Part shown: piece after piece, positions 1-6,641 of the stretch
How the letters are laid out: every line of letters starts with the position of its first letter
How positions within the stretch are numbered: position 1 is the first letter of the stretch
Origin: an uncultured Prevotella sp.
GTDB taxonomy: Bacteria; Bacteroidota; Bacteroidia; Bacteroidales; Bacteroidaceae
Direction: 5' to 3'
NCBI GenBank assembly: GCA_900769055.1
Contig: CAAGFF010000017.1
Coordinates: forward strand, 1 to 10,760
Length of the DNA: 10,760 nucleotides
The notes under the pieces: model-generated
Database searches by the model: none
Told to the model about the DNA's origin: nothing
The model's input: only the letters and a program-made list of their open reading frames with translations
Translations under genes and position numbers: made by a program

Positions 1-750
1 CCAAACATTAAGTCTGTTACAGGTATCATCATCGCAGGTTCTGAGGCTACAGACTGGTCTCCAGCAACACCTAACACTCTTGCACCGGTTGCCATCGAAA
101 AGATGACATTCAAGGAGTTTACCGAAAACGAATACTTCGTACCGACCGCTGAGACTGTGGCACAGGCTGTTGCTGAAGGATGGTTCGACGGTGGTGAGAC
201 ACTCAAGGCTGACAAGAAGGGTACTATAGACCCGCTTACAGGATTTGAGGTTGCAGCTACCAAGATGCCTTATGCACAGGTAAAGAAGGGTAGCGACAGC
301 AAGTCTGTTACTGTATATGTTACCGGCTTGACGGAAATAAGAGGTATCGCTGCTTCCACCAGCAGTACTGATAACCGTGCTCTGGAAATCTCTGCCGAGA
401 ACGTAGCTGACGGCACCCTCGCATCTGCCTTTGCTGACAATGCTCCTAATACATCAAGTGTAGCTACTCTGGCTCTTGATCCGGAAGCACAATATATCGT
501 AAGCTTCGCAGGTCTTGATGAAGCCCACGCGAAAGGTGGCGACGTAGCCCTGTTCGGTATATGGTTCGTGAAGGATGTTACAACAACAGGCGTTAAGGAC
601 ATTAACGCCAACGCTAATATCGAAAGTCTGACAAATGGCGAGGTTTATAACCTCAATGGTGTCAGGGTTCGTGAGGCTGGTCAGGGTCTCAACGGCCTGC
701 AGAAGGGCGTATACCTGATGAAGAATGGCAAGAAGGTTGTTGTGAAATAA
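1..750 (+). CDS. Secreted/surface protein, C-terminal part (5' end outside the window)
   Basis: The frame is open from base 1 and ends at TAA 748-750, giving 249 residues. The first internal ATG (103) is not a convincing start because coding-like sequence continues upstream of it, so the gene begins before the window. The body is rich in Thr, Ser, Ala and Asp, as in extracellular beta-rich proteins, and I recognise no catalytic motif. The last 37 residues follow a pattern common in secreted Prevotella and Bacteroides proteins: VYNLNGVRV, then a short linker, then LQKGVYLMKNGKKVVVK. This resembles the C-terminal sorting or anchoring tails of the phylum, although I cannot tell whether a type IX system handles it here. 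The catalytic or binding domain, if there is one, would be upstream. A strong terminator follows, so this is the last gene of its transcript. The coding call is confident; the function is unknown. Confidence 0.8.
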   Translation, partial: PNIKSVTGIIIAGSEATDWSPATPNTLAPVAIEKMTFKEFTENEYFVPTAETVAQAVAEGWFDGGETLKADKKGTIDPLTGFEVAATKMPYAQVKKGSDSKSVTVYVTGLTEIRGIAASTSSTDNRALEISAENVADGTLASAFADNAPNTSSVATLALDPEAQYIVSFAGLDEAHAKGGDVALFGIWFVKDVTTTGVKDINANANIESLTNGEVYNLNGVRVREAGQGLNGLQKGVYLMKNGKKVVVK

Positions 751-808
751 TATCTTCTCTATGTACCGCTCACCTGTAACACGATGGGTATGGTACAGGC
801 ACATATGA

Positions 809-847
809 AAAGAGTCATGCTTGCAATAGAGCATGACTCTTTATTTT
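809..847 (+). terminator. Intrinsic terminator after the surface-protein gene
   Basis: The left arm 809-821 pairs with 830-842 (core AGAGTCATGCT / AGCATGACTCT, 13 bp in all) around an 8-nt loop, and the 3' side runs into TTTATTTT. It lies about 60 nt after the stop codon at 750 and closes that transcript. Confidence 0.85.
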
Positions 848-852
848 AGCCC

Positions 853-940
853 CCTAAGTGTTTATCTGTACCTGTCGGGGTGTCCCCATCCCTAAATGTT
901 TATCTGTGCCTGTCGGGTCGCCCCCTAAGTGTAGGGACGC
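853..940. repeat. Short direct repeats (two copies of 28 nt plus a partial third)
   Basis: Copy 1 (853-880) and copy 2 (891-918) match at 25 of 28 positions; both run from CCTAA through TTTATCTGT to CCTGTCGGG. A third start, CCTAAGTGT, occurs at 924 and then diverges into AGGGACGC. The copies are 38 and 33 nt apart. They lie just after the terminator and have no convincing reading frame. They look like a degenerate intergenic repeat. The linkers differ in length and sequence, but the copies are too few and too close together to be a CRISPR array. Confidence 0.6.
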
Positions 941-961
941 ATACTTTGGCATTTGTTAAAC

Positions 962-1007
962 GTATTACCTTCTTGCTTTGCTATGTATTACCTCATAGCT
1001 TTGCCAA
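962..1007. repeat. Imperfect 23-nt tandem duplication
   Basis: Positions 962-984 and 985-1007 are adjacent and both read GTATTACCT, a variable stretch, then GCTTTGC. The period is exactly 23 nt. No gene is evident here. The surrounding 845-1273 gap holds only repeats and the nrdD control region. Confidence 0.55.
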
Positions 1008-1077
1008 AGAGAAATTGTTGGCTTGCTGTGCTATATGTGTGATTATCCAACACGAACAAACTATTGGGTTGTTGTGA

Positions 1078-1161
1078 TTGGAAAAGTTTTCCAAAATGTT
1101 TTTGTATATAACTGAGTAATAGTGACTTGACATAAATTAACAGAAGAAAAGTTGTCCAAAA
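1078..1161. promoter_or_regulatory. Candidate operator pair upstream of nrdDG
   Basis: Positions 1078-1094 form a perfect 17-nt palindrome, TTGGAAAAGTTTTCCAA, centred on a single G. A 16-nt version reading GAAAAGTTTTCCAAAA (1081-1096) recurs at 1146-1161 as GAAAAGTTGTCCAAAA with one mismatch, in the same orientation and 65 bp downstream. The second copy ends about 25 bp before the -7 box of nrdD, roughly where the -33 contact should be, so a protein bound there could block transcription. The sequence does not resemble the NrdR box consensus I know (ACACWATATWGTGT-like). The regulator is therefore unidentified and the operator role is inferred. Confidence 0.45.
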
Positions 1162-1185
1162 GGAAAATTGTTCATGTATTTTAGT

Positions 1186-1193
1186 TATCTTTG
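1186..1193 (+). promoter_or_regulatory. Bacteroidetes -7 promoter box of nrdDG
   Basis: TATCTTTG at 1186-1193 fits the TAnnTTTG -7 consensus of Bacteroidetes. The nearest upstream TTG (1168-1170) is only 15 nt away, shorter than the usual spacing of about 19-21, so the -33 element is poor and an activator may be needed. The start site would be near 1200, leaving a leader of roughly 70 nt before the ATG at 1274. Confidence 0.55.
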
Positions 1194-1273
1194 CAGCGCA
1201 ATTGTACACTTGGTGCGATTGTCAAATTAAGACAAATACTTCCAATTAATCTCATTATCATTATTTTAAGGGT

Positions 1274-3505
1274 ATGATACAGACAGTAGTCAAGCGCGAC
1301 GGCAGGGTCGTGGGCTTTAACGAACAAAAAATCATGGGTGCCATCCGTAAGGCGATGATGCACACAGACAAGGGTGAGGATGCACAGTTGTTGCAGCAGA
1401 TAACTGACCACATCAGTTTCAAGGGCAAGTCACAGATGACCGTGGAGGCCATCCAGGATGCCGTGGAGGTGGAGCTGATGAAGAGCAAGCGCAAGGATGT
1501 GGCACAGAAGTACATCCAGTACCGCAACCAGAGAAGCATTGCCCGCAAGGCCAAGACGCGTGCCGTGTTCCTCGACATTGTGAACATCAAGAATAATGAT
1601 GTCACGCGCGAGAATGCAAATATGAATGCCGACACGCCTGCGGGAATGATGATGAAATTTGCCTCGGAGACTACTAAGCCTTTCGTTGACGACTATCTGT
1701 TGTCGGAGGAGGTCCGTGATGCCGTCAAGCACAACTATCTGCATATTCACGACAAAGACTATTATCCTACCAAGTCGCTTACCTGCTGCCAGCATCCGCT
1801 CGACAATATCCTTGACCATGGTTTTACAGCCGGTCATGGCTCATCGCGCCCGGCCAAGCGAATAGAGACAGCTGCCGTTCTGGCGTGCATTTCACTTGAG
1901 TGCGCACAGAATGAGATGCATGGCGGACAGGCCATACCCGCATTCGACTTTTATCTTGCCCCATTCGTAAGGGCGAGCTTCATAGAGGAGGTGAAATCAC
2001 TGGAGCAGCTCTATGGTGAGGACCTCAGCAGACTCTATCAGGCTTCCATTGAAGACTATATCATTAGGCCGCTCGACGGACTTACTGGAGATGAGCGTAC
2101 CATTCAGCATGCCGTTAACAAGACCACAGCACGTGTTCATCAGTCGATGGAGGCGTTCATTCACAACATGAATACCATCCACTCACGCGGTGGCAATCAG
2201 GTGGTGTTCTCGTCAATAAACTATGGTACCGACACGTCTGCTGAGGGACGCTGCATCATGAGGGAGCTGCTCAACTCTACATACGAGGGCGTGGGCAACG
2301 GCGAGACGGCAATCTTCCCCATACAGATATGGAAAAAGAAACGTGGCGTGAACTATCTGCCTGGTGATCCCAACTACGATCTCTACGAACTGGCATGTAA
2401 GGTAACGGCACGCAGGTTCTTCCCCAATTTCCTGAACCTTGACGCCACTTTCAACCAGAGTGACGAGTGGAGAGCTGATGACCCGAAGAGATACCTGCAC
2501 GAGGTGGCTACAATGGGATGCCGTACGCGAGTGTTTGAGAACCGCTTCGGACCGAAAACTTCAGTAGCACGCGGCAACCTCTCGTTCACAACCATCAACA
2601 TCGTCAGGCTCGCCATAGAATGTATGGAGATTGCTGACGAGAAAGAGCGTGTGGACAGCTTCTTTGCCAAGCTCGACAACATGCTTGAGATTGCGGCACG
2701 CCAGCTCGACGAGCGTTTCCAGTTCCAGAAGACAGCCTTCGCAAAGCAGTTCCCGTTGCTTATGTCAAAGCTTTGGCTTGGATGTGAGAAGCTGAAAGCT
2801 GATGATAACATAGAGAGCGTCATCAATCAGGGTACCCTCGGCATAGGCTTCATCGGGCTCGCCGAGTGTCTGAAGGCTCTTGTCGGCGTTCACCATGGCG
2901 AGAGCGAAAAGGCGCAGGAGCTGGGACTGAGGATAGTGACATATATGCGCGACCGTTGCAATGATTTTGCTGAACAGTATCATCATAACTATAGCGTGTT
3001 GGCAACACCTGCCGAGGGACTGAGTGGCAGGTTTACCAAGGGCGACCGCAAGGACTTTGGCGTTATAGAGGGCGTTACTGACCGTGACTATTACACCAAT
3101 TCCAACCACGTGCCTGTATACTACAAGTGTCCTGCGCGGCATAAGGCCGAGGTCGAGGCTCCTTATCATGACCTGACCAGAGGCGGACATATTTTCTATG
3201 TCGAGATTGATGGCGATGCCACTCACAACCCACAGGTGATAATGAGGGTTGTCGACATGATGGACAAATATAATATCGGCTACGGCTCAGTTAATCATAA
3301 CCGTAACCGCTGCATGGATTGCGGATATGAGAATGCGCAGGCTGAGATGACAGAGTGCCCACATTGCGGCAGCAGCAATATCGACAGGCTGCAACGCATC
3401 ACGGGATATCTGGTAGGTACTACCGACAGATGGAACCACGCAAAGCTTTCTGAGCTTAATGACCGCGTGACTCATGTAGACAACTGCAATCCCGTTGGTG
3501 AATGA
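1274..3505 (+). CDS. nrdD: Anaerobic (class III) ribonucleoside-triphosphate reductase, catalytic subunit
   Basis: This 743-residue enzyme reduces ribonucleoside triphosphates to dNTPs in the cytoplasm under anaerobiosis, using a glycyl radical. Residues about 3-92 are an ATP-cone (VVKRDGRVVGFN), the allosteric ATP/dATP switch. The catalytic alpha/beta barrel follows. C416 in the MGCRTRV motif is the probable thiyl-radical cysteine, and C171-C172 lie in another conserved cysteine region. The C-terminus has a four-cysteine zinc site (C680, C683, C695, C698) and the glycyl-radical motif RITGYLVGT with the radical on G711. The length is normal for family members with an ATP-cone. The ATG at 1274 gives an intact cone and is preceded by AAGGG. 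The stop overlaps the nrdG start in ATGA, so the two are probably translationally coupled. Identification is very strong. Confidence 0.97.
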   Translation: MIQTVVKRDGRVVGFNEQKIMGAIRKAMMHTDKGEDAQLLQQITDHISFKGKSQMTVEAIQDAVEVELMKSKRKDVAQKYIQYRNQRSIARKAKTRAVFLDIVNIKNNDVTRENANMNADTPAGMMMKFASETTKPFVDDYLLSEEVRDAVKHNYLHIHDKDYYPTKSLTCCQHPLDNILDHGFTAGHGSSRPAKRIETAAVLACISLECAQNEMHGGQAIPAFDFYLAPFVRASFIEEVKSLEQLYGEDLSRLYQASIEDYIIRPLDGLTGDERTIQHAVNKTTARVHQSMEAFIHNMNTIHSRGGNQVVFSSINYGTDTSAEGRCIMRELLNSTYEGVGNGETAIFPIQIWKKKRGVNYLPGDPNYDLYELACKVTARRFFPNFLNLDATFNQSDEWRADDPKRYLHEVATMGCRTRVFENRFGPKTSVARGNLSFTTINIVRLAIECMEIADEKERVDSFFAKLDNMLEIAARQLDERFQFQKTAFAKQFPLLMSKLWLGCEKLKADDNIESVINQGTLGIGFIGLAECLKALVGVHHGESEKAQELGLRIVTYMRDRCNDFAEQYHHNYSVLATPAEGLSGRFTKGDRKDFGVIEGVTDRDYYTNSNHVPVYYKCPARHKAEVEAPYHDLTRGGHIFYVEIDGDATHNPQVIMRVVDMMDKYNIGYGSVNHNRNRCMDCGYENAQAEMTECPHCGSSNIDRLQRITGYLVGTTDRWNHAKLSELNDRVTHVDNCNPVGE

Positions 3506-3996
3506 TTAGGGTACTGAACATAATAGAAGATACAATGGTAGACGGAACAGGGTTGCGCACCAGCATCTATTGTGCTGGCTGCGCACACCATTGTCCCGGT
3601 TGCCATAATCCTCAGTCGTGGGATTTCGGTGGAGGCAGGATGATGTCTACAGACGAGATAATGGACGTCATCAAGGCCGACCCTTTTGCTGACGTTACCT
3701 TCTCTGGGGGCGACCCCATGTATCAGGCTGACGGCTTTGCCGAGCTGGCAGAGGCCATTAAGCGTGATACAAACAAGACAATATGGTGCTATACGGGCTT
3801 CACTTTTGAGGAACTGCTTGCCGATGTCGCCAAGCATAAGCTGCTTAATCTGATAGACGTTCTGGTGGATGGTCCTTTCATACAGTCGCTCCGCAACCCG
3901 GATCTTCCTTTTCGTGGAAGTTCCAACCAGCGAATCATAGATGTTCAGAAGTCTATGAAAGAACTCAGGGCGATTAGTTTTTTATTCTACTCTTAG
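3502..3996 (+). CDS. nrdG: Anaerobic ribonucleotide reductase activating protein (radical SAM)
   Basis: This 164-residue activase uses S-adenosylmethionine and a [4Fe-4S] cluster to place the glycyl radical on NrdD. The cluster motif CX3CX2C is C27, C31 and C34 (CAHHCPGC), with an extra C24 just before it. The SAM-binding glycine motif FSGGDP is near residue 70, and the typical late motif PFRGSSNQRIIDVQKS is present. The start overlaps the nrdD stop by 4 nt, the usual operon arrangement. The oddity is the tail: after QKSMKE the protein ends with the hydrophobic LRAISFLFYS, where relatives in my memory continue with a glycine and a short polar or basic end. The last 15 nt overlap the convergent vsr gene, so the original 3' end may have been replaced when vsr arrived. 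All recognised catalytic motifs are intact, so the protein is probably active. Confidence 0.95.
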   Translation: MIRVLNIIEDTMVDGTGLRTSIYCAGCAHHCPGCHNPQSWDFGGGRMMSTDEIMDVIKADPFADVTFSGGDPMYQADGFAELAEAIKRDTNKTIWCYTGFTFEELLADVAKHKLLNLIDVLVDGPFIQSLRNPDLPFRGSSNQRIIDVQKSMKELRAISFLFYS

Positions 3997-4479
3997 GTCT
4001 TCTGCTACCATTGCTTCTGCATCATCCTCAGGCAGTTTGTATCTGACGGTTCTGTCAGCGAGGTAGATGTGTGTGAGTGTTTGGTCGAGGGCGTTGAGAG
4101 TCTGTTCTCTTTTAGCGGGTTTCAGCTGGCATTCCCAGACAGTTATGCAATGCCATCCCATATCTGCGAGTTTCTTCTGGTCCTCAACGTCCCGTTGTCT
4201 GTTTCGGTTAATCTTATTTTGCCAGAAGTCGATGTTTGTTTTCGGCAGTCTGAAGAAACGGCATCCTTCGTGCCCGTGCCAAAAGCAGCCGTTGACAAAT
4301 ATCACCGTGTGGTACTTGCGCAATACGATGTCAGGATGTCCGGGAAGTCGTGGGTGGTTGAGCCGGAACCTGTAACCTCGTCCGAAGAGAAATCTTCTGA
4401 CGGTCAGTTCCGGTTTGGTGTTCTTGCTGCGTATAGCAGACATGTTGTTGTGCCGTTGGCTGTCGGATAGTCTGTCCAT
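3982..4479 (-). CDS. vsr: Very short patch repair (Vsr-type) DNA mismatch endonuclease
   Basis: Vsr enzymes nick DNA beside T:G mismatches that arise when 5-methylcytosine deaminates at Dcm-type sites. The start chosen here (MDRLSDSQRHNNM) gives 165 residues, close to the 156 of E. coli Vsr. An in-frame ATG at 4515 would add 12 residues that do not look like the family. Family motifs occur in order: an N-terminal MSAIRSKNTKPE with the conserved Glu; HPDIVLRKYHTVIFVNGCFW with the metal-binding Asp; WHGHEGC with zinc and catalytic His/Cys; FWQNKINRNRQRD; and GWHCITVWEC with the last zinc Cys. The His before GC in the E. coli enzyme is Asn here, which I believe is common in relatives. The usual partner, a cytosine-5 methyltransferase, is not in the window. 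The gene converges on nrdG, overlaps it by 15 nt, and has no clear terminator between. Family call is strong. Confidence 0.93.
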   Translation of the reverse strand: MDRLSDSQRHNNMSAIRSKNTKPELTVRRFLFGRGYRFRLNHPRLPGHPDIVLRKYHTVIFVNGCFWHGHEGCRFFRLPKTNIDFWQNKINRNRQRDVEDQKKLADMGWHCITVWECQLKPAKREQTLNALDQTLTHIYLADRTVRYKLPEDDAEAMVAEDLRVE

Positions 4480-4565
4480 ACCTGTCTTTTTGCTATCAAA
4501 GTCGTGCCATAGCATTATTGTCGGCCCGATGCTGTATCTTCTGCATCATGGAAGATGCCGATAAT

Positions 4566-4599
4566 AAAAAAGGAAGAACCACTAAATAGTCCTTCCCTT
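4566..4599 (-). terminator. Intrinsic terminator of tRNA-Tyr
   Basis: Read on the minus strand, GGAAG (4596-4592) pairs with CTTCC (4576-4572), with an inner ACT/AGT pairing and outer A-U and G-U extensions, and is followed by six T residues (4571-4566). It lies 12 nt past the tRNA 3' end and separates the tRNA from vsr. Confidence 0.75.
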
Positions 4600-4611
4600 A
4601 ATCTTTTGCTG

Positions 4612-4693
4612 TGGGTGGTGATGGATTCGAACCACCGAAGGCATCGCCAGCAGATTTACAGTCTGCCCCATTTGGCCACTCTGGTAACCACCC
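4612..4693 (-). tRNA. tRNA-Tyr (anticodon GUA)
   Basis: The reverse complement folds as a class II (long variable arm) tRNA of 82 nt. The acceptor stem GGGTGGT (4693-4687) pairs with ACCACCC (4619-4613), followed by discriminator A at 4612. The anticodon stem GCAGA/TCTGC encloses the loop CTGTAAA, so the anticodon is GTA, which reads UAU and UAC (Tyr). The T arm is GGTGG-TTCGAAT-CCATC with one G-U pair. The long variable arm fits bacterial tRNA-Tyr. CCA is not encoded and must be added after transcription. Confidence 0.96.
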
Positions 4694-4710
4694 GTTTTTC
4701 AAAAGCGATG

Positions 4711-4740
4711 CAAAGGTATGGCTTTATTTTGAAAATAAAG
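4711..4740 (-). promoter_or_regulatory. Promoter of tRNA-Tyr with an upstream palindrome
   Basis: On the minus strand TACCTTTG (4718-4711) is a good TAnnTTTG -7 box, 17 nt before the mature tRNA. Directly upstream is a perfect 9+1+9 palindrome at 4722-4740 (CTTTATTTT-g-AAAATAAAG) covering the space between the -7 box and the -33 region. I see no clear -33 TTTG. Confidence 0.55.
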
Positions 4741-4790
4741 AATAATGCTCCCGTTTTTTGTATTTGTTAACAGTAAAACTTGCCGATAGG

Positions 4791-4830
4791 AAAAGGTGAG
4801 GAGAGTAACTCATGTCACTTTCCTCACCTT
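4791..4830 (-). terminator. Intrinsic terminator of htrA
   Basis: AAGGTGAGGA (4793-4802) pairs perfectly with TCCTCACCTT (4821-4830), and four further inner pairs (one G-U) give a 14-bp stem with a 10-nt loop. On the minus strand it is followed by a short T-rich end (TTTTCC), about 40 nt beyond the htrA stop. The T tract is weak, but the stem is strong and well placed. Confidence 0.7.
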
Positions 4831-4870
4831 GATGTTACTTATTGACCGTATATGTCAGATAGTTTTTATG

Positions 4871-6331
4871 TTATTCCTCATTCAGAGGCACAGCGAAATA
4901 TCCCTTCTTGCCTGTCGGGTAGATACCCTGTATGTAGAGCACAGGGTCTTTGCTTGTCGATGCGGCCTTGACAATCTTCTGCAGGTCATCGATGGTCTTC
5001 ATGCTCTCATCGTTAATCTTCTGGATGATGAAGCCGCGTGTGATGTTTGCGTTCTTCAGAGCTCCGCTGTTTACCTTGATAACCTCCAGGCCGTAGCTTA
5101 TGTTGAGTTGCTTCTTCTGGTCGGCGGTAATCTCGCGGAAGTTTCCTCCGAGCACGTCAAGGTCAGCTGGCTTCACTACCGCCGTTGTTCCCTGTTCGTT
5201 TTTCAGGGTTACCGTCTTTGTGGTCTTCTTCTTGTCGCGCATGTATGTCAGGGTGAGCTTGTCACCTGGGCGCTTGCTTGCCATGATTTCTTGTAGCTCG
5301 GCCATCTTTGTAATCTTCTTGTCGTCTACAGATACTATTACATCGCCTTCCTTCAGACCTGCTGATGCGCCGGCTCCGTCGTCATCGACCTTGGCTACGT
5401 ATACTCCCTCGTTTGTTCCGAGGTCAACATCCTCGCCCTTGTCCTTCTTGCTGTTGATGTAGTTGAGAACGTCACCACCCTGTATGCCGAGCAATGCGCG
5501 CTGTACGCTGCCATATTTCTTCAGGTCGTCAACAACCTTGTTCATGATGGTTGTCGGAATGGCGAAACCATATCCGCTATACGTGCCAGTAGGGGAGTAG
5601 AGCATGGCGTTGATACCCACAAGCTCGCCCTGGGTGTTGACAAGTGCGCCTCCAGAGTTGCCCTGGTTGATAGCTGCGTCAGTCTGGATGAAGCTCTCAA
5701 GACCATTTGCACCCAGCGAGCGTGCCTTTGCGCTAATGATACCAGCCGTTACAGTATTGTTTAGTCCGAAGGGGTTGCCTACGGCAATTACCCATTCGCC
5801 AACCTTCAGCTTCTCAGAGTCGCCAATGTTGAGGCATGGCAAGCTCTTGCCGTCCACCTTGATAAGGGCGAGGTCGGTGGTCTTGTCAGTACCGATGATG
5901 CGTGCGGAGAACTCGCGGTTGTCGTTCAGCGTTACCGTGAGCTCGTCTGCTCCCTCCACCACGTGGTTGTTTGTGACGATATATCCGTCAGGGCTTATGA
6001 TTACTCCAGAGCCTGTAGCCTCCTTCTTAGGAGTCTGCACCTGTCTCTTGCGTGTGCCTCCCTGTGGGTTGCCGAAGAAACCGAACGGGTCGGAGAAGAA
6101 GTCAGAGAATGGGTCGCTCTGAACCTCGATGGTCTGAACCTTGGAGTTCTGCACATATTTGATATGTACAACAGCTGGCAAAGCCTTCTCGGCAGCATAA
6201 GTGAGGTCTACGGGTTGTCCTGCTGTCTGAACTGCGGGGCTTGCTGCGTTAACTTTGTAGAATGTGCCTGCGGAGATTGCCATTGCGAAAATGCAGAAGG
6301 CTGCAAGCAGATAGTTTGAATACTTTTTCAT
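4871..6331 (-). CDS. htrA: Periplasmic Do-like serine protease, HtrA/DegP/DegQ family
   Basis: The protein has 486 residues. Residues 1-30 are a signal peptide (MKKYSN, hydrophobic core LLAAFCIFAMAISAGTF, cleavage near VNAAS), so it acts in the periplasm. The trypsin-like domain (about 45-260) has the complete triad: H123 in TNNHVVEGA, D153 in TTDLALIKVD and S226 in GNSGGAL. Before it lies a loop with repeated DPF/FF (about 73-90), the regulatory LA-loop position of DegP relatives. Two PDZ domains follow: PDZ1 about 275-375 (YVAKVDDDGAGASAGLKEGD) and PDZ2 about 390-480, which bind substrate C-termini and control oligomer assembly. The family degrades or holds misfolded envelope proteins. The gene stands alone, with its own promoter and terminator and a roughly 125-nt structured leader. 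Identification is very strong; whether DegP or DegQ is the better name is open. Confidence 0.95.
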   Translation of the reverse strand: MKKYSNYLLAAFCIFAMAISAGTFYKVNAASPAVQTAGQPVDLTYAAEKALPAVVHIKYVQNSKVQTIEVQSDPFSDFFSDPFGFFGNPQGGTRKRQVQTPKKEATGSGVIISPDGYIVTNNHVVEGADELTVTLNDNREFSARIIGTDKTTDLALIKVDGKSLPCLNIGDSEKLKVGEWVIAVGNPFGLNNTVTAGIISAKARSLGANGLESFIQTDAAINQGNSGGALVNTQGELVGINAMLYSPTGTYSGYGFAIPTTIMNKVVDDLKKYGSVQRALLGIQGGDVLNYINSKKDKGEDVDLGTNEGVYVAKVDDDGAGASAGLKEGDVIVSVDDKKITKMAELQEIMASKRPGDKLTLTYMRDKKKTTKTVTLKNEQGTTAVVKPADLDVLGGNFREITADQKKQLNISYGLEVIKVNSGALKNANITRGFIIQKINDESMKTIDDLQKIVKAASTSKDPVLYIQGIYPTGKKGYFAVPLNEE

Positions 6332-6390
6332 GTCTACTAATTATTATGTGATAGTTTATATGTTTCGTTTTATTGCCTGTGGCTTTCTCA

Positions 6391-6439
6391 AGTCCTGTAG
6401 CCTGCATGCCTCTTCTGTTGTTCATAGGGCTGCAGGACT
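6391..6439 (-). promoter_or_regulatory. Hairpin in the htrA leader
   Basis: AGTCCTGTAGCC (6391-6402) pairs with GGCTGCAGGACT (6428-6439): 12 bp with one G-T wobble and a 25-nt loop. It lies about 60 nt before the htrA start, inside the predicted 5' leader. There is no T tract on the htrA strand, so it is not an ordinary terminator. It could affect mRNA stability or translation; that role is inferred. Confidence 0.45.
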
Positions 6440-6463
6440 ATCGCGTCTTTTGTAATTTGTCTG

Positions 6464-6497
6464 CAAATATAGAAGCAAAAATTGGTAAATTGTCAAA
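6464..6497 (-). promoter_or_regulatory. Promoter of htrA
   Basis: On the minus strand TATATTTG (6471-6464) matches the TAnnTTTG -7 box. TTTG (6497-6494) lies 22 nt upstream as a -33 element, close to the usual spacing. The start would be near 6457, giving a leader of about 125 nt. Confidence 0.6.
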
Positions 6498-6541
6498 AAT
6501 GCCCGTTTCTTTATCTGAATTTAACAATTCTATTTTCACAC

Positions 6542-6595
6542 TTAACGGCTCTTAAAGTGGCGGATATGTGTTTTTACATTCGTTTAAACCGTTAA
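6542..6595. repeat. Inverted repeat TTAACGG/CCGTTAA with a nested hairpin
   Basis: TTAACGG (6542-6548) and CCGTTAA (6589-6595) are perfect 7-nt complements separated by 40 nt. Inside lies ATGT-gttttt-ACAT (6566-6579). The pair sits between the divergent htrA and rnpB promoters, upstream of both. No reading frame here looks like a real gene. Confidence 0.4.
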
Positions 6596-6641
6596 TAAGG
6601 GTGAAAGCATTGAGGAAGCCTCTACCTCCAGTCCTGTTGCT

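Noticed and set aside
853..940. Possible CRISPR array
   Set aside because: There are only two near-full copies with 10-nt and 5-nt linkers, far too short for spacers, and no cas gene is present.
880..1077. 65-codon plus-strand frame before nrdD
   Set aside because: It spans the direct and tandem repeats, is Cys/Leu-rich, and is preceded by no promoter; judged spurious.
1060..1200. NrdR boxes upstream of nrdD
   Set aside because: I looked for two ACACWATATWGTGT-like sites about 31-33 bp apart and saw none; the repeats present have a different sequence and spacing.
4069..4470. 133-codon plus-strand frame opposite vsr
   Set aside because: The minus strand encodes a clear Vsr with all motifs. 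The plus product shows no family features.
4480..4515. Upstream start of vsr adding 12 residues (MLWHDFDSKKTG)
   Set aside because: Family members begin at a sequence like MDRLSDSQR, and AGACAGG just upstream of the ATG at 4479 is a better start context. The longer form cannot be fully excluded.
5604..6122. 172-codon plus-strand frame opposite htrA
   Set aside because: It is antisense to the protease domain of htrA, is Ser/Pro-rich, and has no domain.
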